In this document: positions 18,072 to 25,183 of the stretch, in pieces
Layout of the letters: every line of letters begins with the position of its first letter
Position numbering within the stretch: position 1 is the stretch's first letter
Assembly: GCF_003627215.1 (NCBI RefSeq)
Contig: NZ_CP032677.1
Span: 2,981,501-3,045,500, forward strand
Reading direction: 5' to 3'
Length of the DNA: 64,000 bases
From: Pseudomonas sp. Leaf58
GTDB taxonomy: Bacteria; Pseudomonadota; Gammaproteobacteria; Pseudomonadales; Pseudomonadaceae
The notes under the pieces: generated by a model
Database searches by the model: none
Told to the model about the DNA's origin: nothing
The model's input: only the letters and a program-made list of their open reading frames with translations
Made by a program: the position numbers and the translations under genes

Positions 18072-19346
18072 TCATGCCCTGCCCAGCACCAACGAACTGT
18101 TCACGCCACCAAACCCGAAGGAGTTGGAGAGCACGACATCGATCGGTTGCTGCAACGGTTCGCAAAGGAATTTCAACTCCGGAAATTCGGATTTATCCGG
18201 CTGAAAATTGAGGGTCGGCAAGGCCACGCCCAACTGAATGCTCATCAACGACAGCACCGCCTCAATGGCACCACTGCCGGCCAACGAATGCCCTACGGCA
18301 GATTTGTTGGCGGTGAACGTCATCTGCTCCAGGGTTTCGCCGAAGACCTGCGCCAGGCCCAGGGCTTCGCAACGGTCATTGGCCTGTGTCGACGTACCGT
18401 GAACATTCACATGGTCCACAGCCGCACTGGTCAGTTCGGCATCGACCAGGGCCGCCGTCATGCAGGCGGCATACTTGCTGCCGTCGCGGCTGCTGGAGGT
18501 GATTTTCTCTGCCTCGCACAGATTCGCGTAACCCAGCACCCGGCCCAGCGAACAGGCCTGACGACGCTCGGCATGCTCGCGGGATTCCAGCACCAACAGC
18601 GCCGCCCCTTCACTCAGCACAAAACCGCAGCGGTCCGGCATGAACGGCCGGCTCTGTTCTTGTGGGGAAAAGTCCACTCGCTGGCAGAGTGCGCCCAGCC
18701 CATCAAAGCTGTAGTAGGACAATTCATGGGCCATCAACTCCACCGCGCCACACAACGCCAGGTCGATCTCGCCACGGGCGATCGCTCGATAGGCGCTGCC
18801 GATGGCCATGGTGCCGGCGGCACAGGCATCGGAATGTGTGGAGATATGGTCACGTACACCCAGCCATTTGGCGAGATGGCGGGTTTGCTGATCAACCCGC
18901 CGGGCAAACGCCCCACCGCTGAGGGTGTGGTTATCCAGGTACTGGTCGAGATCGACCCGCCCCTGATCGTCCATATAACGGCTGGCGTCCCGCAAATCAC
19001 CGCTCACGCAATGTTTGTTGGCCCCGACGAAAATACCGCTGGCGACTCGGGCAAATGCGCCGTCGGCCAACCCGGCATGGGCCAGCGCCTGACGGGCCAC
19101 GTAATGCGCCAGCCATTCCTGGCGGGAGGTGGTCTGCAGGTCGCCCGGAAAGGCCGCCGCGATGACCTGCCATTGTTGCTCATCGACAAATCCGGCCGCC
19201 GGGTTCGCAAACCCCAGTTCGACAAACGCCGGGTGCTGGCGAATGCAGGAACGGTTTTCGCTGATCGTCGTGAACAGCGAGGCCGCATCCAGTGCCGTGG
19301 GAGCCACCAGGCCATAGCCGGTGACCAGAACCTCTCGGGCCTGCAT
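18072..19346 (-). CDS. Beta-ketoacyl-ACP synthase (active KS, first pair)
   Basis: A 424-residue ketosynthase with catalytic Cys175 (HSDACAAGT), His316 (NVHGTST) and His353 (NKSAVGH), and the NSFGFGGVN loop. The ATG at 19346 follows a G-rich Shine-Dalgarno-like run; a TTG three bases upstream is the only other start. It lies 11 bases after the ACP gene and two bases before the KS-like gene. The order ACP-KS-CLF-KS-CLF suggests two heterodimeric condensing enzymes sharing one carrier protein, as in highly reducing type II systems such as aryl polyene clusters. Confidence 0.9.
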   Translation of the reverse strand: MQAREVLVTGYGLVAPTALDAASLFTTISENRSCIRQHPAFVELGFANPAAGFVDEQQWQVIAAAFPGDLQTTSRQEWLAHYVARQALAHAGLADGAFARVASGIFVGANKHCVSGDLRDASRYMDDQGRVDLDQYLDNHTLSGGAFARRVDQQTRHLAKWLGVRDHISTHSDACAAGTMAIGSAYRAIARGEIDLALCGAVELMAHELSYYSFDGLGALCQRVDFSPQEQSRPFMPDRCGFVLSEGAALLVLESREHAERRQACSLGRVLGYANLCEAEKITSSSRDGSKYAACMTAALVDAELTSAAVDHVNVHGTSTQANDRCEALGLAQVFGETLEQMTFTANKSAVGHSLAGSGAIEAVLSLMSIQLGVALPTLNFQPDKSEFPELKFLCEPLQQPIDVVLSNSFGFGGVNSSLVLGRA

Positions 19347-19357
19347 CAAGGCACCCC

Positions 19358-19927
19358 CTACGCCGAAGCCTTCAACTGGGTGGCCGCGTAATGCTCAACC
19401 AACAGACGCGAGATCGAGTCACCGTCCAGAGGGGTCAGGCGAGCACTGCAACCGCCACACACCACTTGTTTGCGTTCATTGAGTTGGGCATGAACCGCGC
19501 CACACTCAGGGCAGGTCTCGGGGAGGTAGTTGAAAACGTTATGGCATTGCTGCGCCCAGTTACGCACGGTGGTGGCCGAGAAGACATCGCCCGGCTGCAT
19601 GCCCACGTGCAACTGGCCCGGCGCATAAGCGCTGAGGCTCTGCTCCAGCAAGGCCACGCCGTCCTGCGTGATTCGGCCTTTTTCGACAAACCGGGTGGCG
19701 TCGCCGAACACCGCTACCGCGTGATCCAGCACGCTGGTTTTCGGCAAGGTGCAACCGTACTGACGGCCCAGCTGGAAGCTCAGGTCGACGATGTCCAGCG
19801 AGTCGGCGCTGAGGTCGTCAACGATACTGCTGTGCTCTGCCACGTCGCCCCTATCCAACACCAGCAACTGCGCAAGAATCTCCTGTGTACTGCTGATAAC
19901 GCTGTCCAATTCCAACGGATTATTCAT
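19358..19927 (-). CDS. Acyl carrier protein fused to a C-terminal zinc ribbon
   Basis: A 189-residue protein. Residues ~1-80 form an ACP with the phosphopantetheine attachment Ser43 in LSADSLDIVDL. A linker follows, then a zinc-ribbon-like module with Cys139-x2-Cys142 and Cys157-x2-Cys160 (CPECG ... CGGC). Ordinary ACPs are about 80 residues, so the extension is notable. It is the first gene of the minus-strand operon, with an AGGGA ribosome-binding site and a MerR-type promoter about 90 bp upstream. It should carry the chain through both KS/CLF pairs to the reductase-transaminase. No phosphopantetheinyl transferase is encoded here, so a host enzyme must activate it. Confidence 0.88.
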   Translation of the reverse strand: MNNPLELDSVISSTQEILAQLLVLDRGDVAEHSSIVDDLSADSLDIVDLSFQLGRQYGCTLPKTSVLDHAVAVFGDATRFVEKGRITQDGVALLEQSLSAYAPGQLHVGMQPGDVFSATTVRNWAQQCHNVFNYLPETCPECGAVHAQLNERKQVVCGGCSARLTPLDGDSISRLLVEHYAATQLKASA

Positions 19928-20017
19928 TGATTGTTTCCCTACAAAAGCCGCATTGAATGAATAAAGTCACCGGGCCAAAAAAGCTGTTTTCAGGCCAGAT
20001 CTATCGAGGGCCGGGAG

Positions 20018-20047
20018 TCTAAAGTCTCCCCCTAAGGGGAGAGTCAA
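20018..20047 (-). promoter_or_regulatory. MerR-type promoter/operator of the biosynthetic operon
   Basis: Read on the minus strand: TTGACT (20047-20042), an 18-bp spacer (CTCCCCTTAGGGGGAGAC) and TTTAGA (20023-20018). The spacer contains the near-perfect palindrome CTCCCC-TTAG-GGGGAG. It shares TTGACT, spacer length and spacer pattern with 3996-4025, which supports recognition of both by the cluster's MerR protein. Confidence 0.7.
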
Positions 20048-20186
20048 CGCGCCATCATTTCTTTCTGTGAGAAATCCCGACGCGCCCTAAAACCTTGGAT
20101 TTATGCAGCTCAAGGGTGCTTGGAGAGGAATCGAAAAATGACAAAAACGATTGCTTGAAACAGCACGATAGTTCCAGAAGTCTGCT

Positions 20187-20222
20187 GGGGTATCGAAGTG
20201 TATTTTTGGGGGAACATTTCTG
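20187..20222 (+). repeat. Right copy of the 36-bp direct repeat flanking the cluster
   Basis: GGGGTATCGAAGTGTATTTT...ACATTTCTG matches 3709-3744 with four mismatches, in the same orientation. The interval between the copies is about 16.5 kb and contains exactly the MerR-controlled cluster. Confidence 0.65.
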
Positions 20223-20471
20223 TCCTTGCGCGACGTAAATTTCAGGCACGGTGTCGGACCGACTTCAGGCTCGGATACCACACGCCGGGGCTGATCCAAT
20301 TCCTAGGCACATACTTATTACTAATGAGTATTTAAATTATATTTTTATATCTTTTAAGATATAAAAACCGGACCACCGGACCCTCGATTTTTCCCGCCGC
20401 CTCCTTGCGCCCTTGCCAAAGCAGCGCAGGGGCAAGGCATCCAGCGCGACCGTGATAAATAGAGAATCCTC

Positions 20472-21851
20472 ATGTCCGATCCAACTCCCCTGCTCTTCGG
20501 CCTCTACGAGCAAGCCAGCGTCGGCTGTGGCGGTGCGCCCAGCCTGTGGACGCATCCGGCCGACGAGCGCCTGGGCATCAACACCCTGAAATTCTGGTCG
20601 AATCAGGCGCGCATCGCCGAACAGGCCAACCTTGACCTGTTCTTCTTCGCCGACGTACTGGGCTTCTACGACGTGCATGGTGGCAACCATGACGCCGCCC
20701 TGAAATGGGCCGTGGAAGCACCGGCCAATGACCCGCTGCTGCACATCCCGGCGTTGGCCGCGCTGACCGAGCACCTGGCCTTCGGCGCGACGGTGAGTAC
20801 CACCTACGAACACCCATTCAGCCACGCGCGGCGCTTCAGCACGCTGGATCACCTGACCGACGGGCGCATCGGCTGGAACATCGTCACCTCTTACCTGAGC
20901 AGCGCGGCGCGCAACTTCGGCCTGAATCAGATGATCCGCCACGACGACCGCTACGCGCGCGCCGAAGAGTTCATGGAGGTGGTCTATAAACTCTGGGAAG
21001 GCAGCTGGGCCGATGATGCGGTGGTCGCCGACAAGGCAAAGCAGCTATACGCCCGTGGCGAGCGGGTACGCCCAATCGACCATGAAGGCACCTACTACCG
21101 GGTAGCCGGACCACACCTGACGGCGCCTTCGCCGCAACGCAGCCCGTTGTTGATCCAGGCGGGATGGTCCGGACGGGGCCGGCAGTTCGCCGCCAAGCAT
21201 GCCGAGCTGATCTTCACCGCCAAGTCCGACCCGCTGGAGATTCGCGCCGGGCTCGACGATATCGCTCGCCAGGCAGTGGCTAACGGCCGCGCCGCCGATG
21301 ACGTGAAATCGCTCACCGTGCTGCGGATTGTCACCGCGCCGACCGCCATTGAGGCGCAGCAGAAATACGATCAGTTGCAAAGTCACTATCACCTAAAGGC
21401 GCAACTGGTCAGCTATGCCGGCGACACTGGCATCGATATCGGCCGCTATGCCGACAACGAGCCCCTGACCACCCAGACCGAAGGCATGACCTCTTACGTG
21501 ATGCGCCCCGATGGCAGCGGCAAGCCGCTGACCGCCGGCGACGTGCGTCAGCGCTTCGCCAAGGTCACCCGTGGCACCGATCTGATTCTGGTCGGCACGC
21601 CAGCCCAGGTAGCCGAAAAGATCGAGGAACACGCGCGGCTTTCTGGCACCACCGGCTACATGCTCAACCCGCTGATCAGCCCCGGTACGCTGACCGACTT
21701 TGCCGAATGGGTCGTGCCCGAGTTGCAGAAACGCGGGCTGTACCGCACTGCCGCGCAACGCGGCACCTTGCGCTCACGCTTGCGCGGTGACGGCGCCAAC
21801 CATCTGCCAAGCAATGCCTATGGAGCACGCTTCAGGTTTACTCAGGGCTGA
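20472..21851 (+). CDS. NtaA/SnaA/DszA-family FMN-dependent monooxygenase
   Basis: A 459-residue bacterial-luciferase-fold monooxygenase. Family blocks include TLKFWSNQARIAEQANLDLFFFADVLG, EHLAFGATVSTTYEHPFSHARRFSTLDHLTDGRIGWNIVTSY (classic NtaA/DszA flavin-site region), RYARAEEFMEVVYKLWEGSW and LLIQAGWSGRGRQFAAKHAE. Such enzymes use FMNH2 and O2 to cleave C-S or C-N bonds in sulfones, sulfonates or chelates. The ATG follows a weak GAGAATCCTC. It stands alone between AT-rich flanks, with its own terminator, beside the sulfur-scavenging genes, so an organosulfur substrate is likely. A reduced-flavin partner is encoded next door (22217). The exact substrate is unknown. Confidence 0.88.
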   Translation: MSDPTPLLFGLYEQASVGCGGAPSLWTHPADERLGINTLKFWSNQARIAEQANLDLFFFADVLGFYDVHGGNHDAALKWAVEAPANDPLLHIPALAALTEHLAFGATVSTTYEHPFSHARRFSTLDHLTDGRIGWNIVTSYLSSAARNFGLNQMIRHDDRYARAEEFMEVVYKLWEGSWADDAVVADKAKQLYARGERVRPIDHEGTYYRVAGPHLTAPSPQRSPLLIQAGWSGRGRQFAAKHAELIFTAKSDPLEIRAGLDDIARQAVANGRAADDVKSLTVLRIVTAPTAIEAQQKYDQLQSHYHLKAQLVSYAGDTGIDIGRYADNEPLTTQTEGMTSYVMRPDGSGKPLTAGDVRQRFAKVTRGTDLILVGTPAQVAEKIEEHARLSGTTGYMLNPLISPGTLTDFAEWVVPELQKRGLYRTAAQRGTLRSRLRGDGANHLPSNAYGARFRFTQG

Positions 21852-21866
21852 TTGCCGTGACGAAAA

Positions 21867-21900
21867 AACCCGCCCAGCTTGCGCTGGACGGGTTGGTTTT
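21867..21900 (+). terminator. Intrinsic terminator of the NtaA/DszA-type monooxygenase gene
   Basis: AACCCGCCCAGC (21867-21878) pairs with GCTGGACGGGTT (21883-21894), with one mismatch and a 4-base loop, followed by a T-rich tail. Confidence 0.85.
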
Positions 21901-22014
21901 AGGCCCACCCAGTTAAAACTAAAAAGCATATAAATATTTACTTATATTATTTTTAGAGATAACAAAATATCTCTATAAGTGAGCCATCAGGAGCGCATCC
22001 AGCGCCTCGACCCG

Positions 22015-22104
22015 CTGTTGCAGCCGCCATTGTTGCCACAGCAACAGGCCGGCAACTGTTTGCTCGGCAACAGCGGATCAACAAATCGTCTGCCAAGGCA
22101 ACAG
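22015..22104. promoter_or_regulatory. Cluster of GGCAACAG/CTGTTGCC repeats (putative SfnR upstream activating sites)
   Basis: Copies occur at 22015 (CTGTTGC), 22031 (TGTTGCC), 22041 (GCAACAG), 22051 (GGCAACTG), 22066 (GGCAACAG) and 22097 (GGCAACAG). They lie 50-140 bp upstream of a sigma-54-type promoter, the place where enhancer-binding proteins act. The same octamer recurs at 34367-34430, before the other sigma-54 promoters. Confidence 0.6.
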
Positions 22105-22156
22105 CCCTGCGCTTGTCACCAGGCCTGCGCCCCAGTTTTTACGGGGGCTTCGCTCT

Positions 22157-22171
22157 TGGTACAGGGCTTGC
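22157..22171 (+). promoter_or_regulatory. Sigma-54 (-24/-12) promoter of the msuE-msuC-sfnR operon
   Basis: TGGTACAGGGCTTGC has GG (22158-22159) and GC (22170-22171) separated by exactly 10 bases, matching TGGYAC-N5-TTGC. It lies 46 bp before the FMN reductase start. Confidence 0.75.
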
Positions 22172-22216
22172 TCAAAGGACTGAGCCTACACCAACAGCCC
22201 TACAGGAATTTACCGG

Positions 22217-22780
22217 ATGAGCACTCCTTTCAAAGTCGTCGCCGTCTCTGGCGGCACCGCCCGCCCCTCGCGCACCCTGGCCCTGACCGAGGCCATCGTC
22301 AGCGAGGTTGGCCGGCGTCTGAACATCGATGCGCACCTGATCGAGCTGGGCAACATCGCCCGCCCGCTGGGCAGCGCACTGTGGCGCAAGGAGTTGCCGG
22401 AAACCGTCGAACATGAGCTGCGCCAGATCGAGTCGGCCGACCTGTTGATCGTCGCCGCGCCGGTCTATCGCGGTACCTACCCAGGGCTGTTCAAGCACCT
22501 GTTCGACCTGATCGGCCAGGACGCCCTGATCAACACACCGGTACTGCTCGCTGCTACCGGTGGCAGCGAACGCCATGCCCTGGTGCTCGAACACCAGCTA
22601 CGCCCGCTGCTGAGCTTCTTCCAGTCGCTGACCCTGCCCATCGGGGTCTACGCCAGCGAAGCCGATTTCGCCGACTACCGTATCGTCAGCCCAGCCTTGC
22701 AGGCACGTGTGGAGCTGGCGGCGGAACGCGCCGTAAGCGTGTTCAGCAACCAGGCGCATGCGCTGCGCAAGATCGCCTAA
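22217..22780 (+). CDS. msuE: NAD(P)H-dependent FMN reductase (MsuE/SsuE family)
   Basis: A 187-residue flavodoxin-fold reductase. It has KVVAVSGGTARPSRTLAL at the start (FMN-phosphate loop), [20 protein letters not shown] (the SsuE/MsuE signature) and [22 protein letters not shown]. It supplies FMNH2 to two-component monooxygenases such as MsuD/SsuD, SfnG and MsuC. The protein contains no Cys and only the initiator Met, fitting expression during sulfur limitation. It is first in an operon with the MsuC-like enzyme and SfnR, behind a sigma-54 promoter. A second paralogue lies at 33653-34213, so which one serves which oxygenase is unclear. Confidence 0.88.
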   Translation: MSTPFKVVAVSGGTARPSRTLALTEAIVSEVGRRLNIDAHLIELGNIARPLGSALWRKELPETVEHELRQIESADLLIVAAPVYRGTYPGLFKHLFDLIGQDALINTPVLLAATGGSERHALVLEHQLRPLLSFFQSLTLPIGVYASEADFADYRIVSPALQARVELAAERAVSVFSNQAHALRKIA

Positions 22781-22793
22781 GGAGCGCGAACGC

Positions 22794-23981
22794 ATGAGAA
22801 CCCATCAACAACCCACCGTGCTCAGCCCCTTGCAAACCGCCCGTCGCCTAGCGACGGAGTTCGCCGAAACCGCCGTCGAACGCGACGAGGCCGGTGGCAC
22901 GCCCAAGCAGCAGCGCGATGCGATCCGCCAGAGCGGCCTGCTGGCCTTGAGCATCCCGACGCAGTTTGGCGGCCTCGGTGCCAGTTGGAGCGAAACCCTC
23001 GGCGTGGTGCGCGAGTTCGCCAAGGTCGACAGTTCCATCGCCCATGTCTTCGGCTTCCAGCACCTGATGCTGGCGACCGTGCGCCTGTTTGCCCGCCCAG
23101 ATCAGTGGCAACCCTGGTTCGAGCAGACCGCGCGCAAGAACTGGTTCTGGGGCAATGCCCTCAATCCGCTGGACACCCGTACCGTACTCAAGCGCTTCGA
23201 TGGCTGGTACGAGTTTTCCGGCAAGAAGAGTTTCTGCTCCGGCGCCAGCGATTCTGAAATGCTGATCGCCTCGGCCATCGACGAACGCGCCGGTGGCAAG
23301 TTGCTGATCGCCGCCATTCCCAGCGCACGCACCGGCATCACACTGCATAGCGACTGGAACAACATGGGCCAGCGCCAGACCGACAGCGGCAGCGCCACCT
23401 TCGAGCGCGTGCGCGTGGAGGCGAACGAACTGCTGCTCGACCCCGGCCCGCTGAGCACGCCGTTCGCCTGCCTGCGCCCGCTGATCGCCCAACTGCATTT
23501 TGCCTACATCTTCCTTGGCATCACCGAAGGCGCCCTGGAAGAAGCACGCCAGTACACCCTCAAGGAGGGGCGCCCGTGGTTCCGCTCCAAGGCCCAGCAC
23601 GTCAGTGAAGACCCTTACATCCTGCGCCATTACGGCGAATTCTGGGTCGGTTTGGAAGGCGTGCGCCTGCTGGTGGAACGTGCTGCCGAGCAGCTCGATG
23701 CCGCCTGGCACAAGGAACACGCCCTGGGTGCCGAAGAGCGCGCACAACTGGCGCTGGCCATCGCCACCGCCAAGGTAGCGGCAGTGCGCACCGGCCTGGA
23801 CATCTGCAACCGGCTGTTCGAGGTGGTCGGCGCGCGCGCCACCCACGCCTCGCTCCGCTTCGACCGTTACTGGCGCAACCTGCGCACCCAGAGCCTGCAC
23901 GACCCACTGGACTACAAGCTCCATGAGCTGGGTGAGTGGGCGCTGAACCAGACGCGACCTACGCCCACCTTCTATTCATAG
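22794..23981 (+). CDS. msuC: MsuC/SfnB-type acyl-CoA-dehydrogenase-fold flavin monooxygenase
   Basis: A 395-residue protein with the acyl-CoA dehydrogenase/DszC fold: N-terminal helices (RQSGLLALSIPTQFGGLGASWSE), the middle-domain block GWYEFSGKKSFCSGASDSEMLIASA, and GLEGVRLLVERAAEQLDAAW. The C-terminal RYWRNLRTQSLHDPLDYKLHELGEWAL is the block typical of DszC/MsuC/SfnB oxygenase relatives rather than true dehydrogenases. P. aeruginosa MsuC, which oxidises methanesulfinate, is of similar size. Start at 22794 with GGAG eight bases upstream; it follows the FMN reductase by 13 bases. The precise substrate (methanesulfinate or another sulfinate) is inferred from context. Confidence 0.82.
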   Translation: MRTHQQPTVLSPLQTARRLATEFAETAVERDEAGGTPKQQRDAIRQSGLLALSIPTQFGGLGASWSETLGVVREFAKVDSSIAHVFGFQHLMLATVRLFARPDQWQPWFEQTARKNWFWGNALNPLDTRTVLKRFDGWYEFSGKKSFCSGASDSEMLIASAIDERAGGKLLIAAIPSARTGITLHSDWNNMGQRQTDSGSATFERVRVEANELLLDPGPLSTPFACLRPLIAQLHFAYIFLGITEGALEEARQYTLKEGRPWFRSKAQHVSEDPYILRHYGEFWVGLEGVRLLVERAAEQLDAAWHKEHALGAEERAQLALAIATAKVAAVRTGLDICNRLFEVVGARATHASLRFDRYWRNLRTQSLHDPLDYKLHELGEWALNQTRPTPTFYS

Positions 23982-23989
23982 GGATTCCC

Positions 23990-25093
23990 ATGCAACTGCT
24001 GACCCTCCCCCCTTCGCCGACACTGGCTACCTCGATCCGGGCGACCGCACAGGTCTTCGAAGACCCTAGATCGCAGGCGCTGCTCGCCCACTTGCAACAG
24101 GTCGCCCCCAGCGAGGCCAGCGTCCTGATCATCGGTGAGACCGGCACAGGCAAGGAGTTGGTTGCACGCCATATCCACAATCTCAGTGGCCGGCGCAACG
24201 GCCCCTTCGTCGCGGTCAACTGCGGAGCCTTTTCCGAATCGCTGGTGGAGGCAGAACTGTTCGGCCACGACAAAGGCGCCTTCACCGGCGCCCTGGCGGC
24301 CAAGGCCGGCTGGTTCGAGGAGGCCAATGGCGGCACGCTGTTCCTCGACGAAATAGGCGATCTGCCCATGGCCATCCAGGTCAAGCTGCTGCGCGTGTTG
24401 CAGGAGCGCGAGGTGGTACGCCTGGGCTCGCGCAAGAGCATCCCGATCAACGTGCGCGTGGTCGCCGCCACCAACGTGCAACTGGACAAGGCCATCGGCG
24501 CCGGCAACTTCCGCGAGGACCTCTACTACCGCCTCAACGTCGTCAGCCTGCAGCTCTACCCGCTGCGCGAACGGCCAGGCGACATCCTGCCGCTGACCCG
24601 CCACTTCATCAAAACCTACTGCAACCGCCTGGGTTACGGCGAAGTGCGCCTGTCCCCCGAGGCCGAGCGCAAGCTGGTGAGCTACGACTGGCCTGGCAAC
24701 ATCCGCGAGCTGGAGAACGTCATCCACCACACCCTGCTGGTGTGCCGCAACGGCCTGGTGCAGGACGACGACCTGCGCCTGTCGCACCTGCGCATCGAGC
24801 GCCAGGAACAGCCACAGGTCTTGCCCGTGGAGAACGCCGACGAGCAATTGCTACGTGCCTTCCACCGCTTGTTCGAGGAGCAAGCCGGTGGCCTGCACGA
24901 GAAGGTCGAGGACAGCCTGCTGCGCGCGGCCTATCGCTTCTGCCACTACAACCAGGTGCACACGGCCAGCCTGCTGGGGCTGAGCCGCAACATCACCCGC
25001 GCGCGGCTGATCGCCATCGGTGAGCTGGTCGTCAATCGACGCCGGCCGCAGACGCAGGCCCATCCCGATCGGGCCGTGCAATTGTCAATCTGA
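23990..25093 (+). CDS. sfnR: SfnR-like sigma-54-dependent transcriptional activator
   Basis: A 367-residue enhancer-binding protein with no N-terminal receiver domain. The AAA+ domain begins almost at once: Walker A GETGTGKE (about residues 48-55), the sigma-54-contact loop GAFTGA, Walker B GGTLFLDEIGD, sensor FREDLYYRLNV and the arginine-finger region. A C-terminal Fis-type helix-turn-helix follows (QVHTASLLGLSRNITRARLI). This is the architecture of SfnR, which activates dimethyl-sulfone and methanesulfonate genes under sulfur starvation in Pseudomonas. The start at 23990 overlaps nothing and lies 8 bases after msuC. The nearby -24/-12 promoters and GGCAACAG repeats are its probable targets. 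Confidence 0.88.
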   Translation: MQLLTLPPSPTLATSIRATAQVFEDPRSQALLAHLQQVAPSEASVLIIGETGTGKELVARHIHNLSGRRNGPFVAVNCGAFSESLVEAELFGHDKGAFTGALAAKAGWFEEANGGTLFLDEIGDLPMAIQVKLLRVLQEREVVRLGSRKSIPINVRVVAATNVQLDKAIGAGNFREDLYYRLNVVSLQLYPLRERPGDILPLTRHFIKTYCNRLGYGEVRLSPEAERKLVSYDWPGNIRELENVIHHTLLVCRNGLVQDDDLRLSHLRIERQEQPQVLPVENADEQLLRAFHRLFEEQAGGLHEKVEDSLLRAAYRFCHYNQVHTASLLGLSRNITRARLIAIGELVVNRRRPQTQAHPDRAVQLSI

Positions 25094-25183
25094 TAACGAA
25101 CACGCCAGGCCTGCCCGTACGTGCGCTTCCGAGCAGGAGCCGCAGGCCCTTCCAGACGCCCAACCGCACAAGGATCGATTCCC

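Larger units (their letters stand above)
19928..20471. other. 544-bp intergenic region between the biosynthetic operon and the sulfur region
   Basis: It holds the MerR-type promoter for the ACP operon (20018-20047), the right copy of the 36-bp direct repeat (20187-20222) and a very AT-rich segment around 20315-20367 with the palindrome TATATCTT-TT-AAGATATA (20346-20363). I see no gene. The AT-rich part probably carries the promoter of the downstream monooxygenase, but no clear -35/-10 or -24/-12 stands out. Confidence 0.6.
21852..22216. promoter_or_regulatory. 365-bp gap: terminator plus SfnR-type control region
   Basis: It contains the terminator of the upstream gene (21867-21900), an AT-rich stretch with the dyad AGAGATA/TATCTCT (21955-21974), six GGCAACAG-type repeats (22015-22104) and a -24/-12 promoter (22157-22171). 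No gene is seen. Confidence 0.65.
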
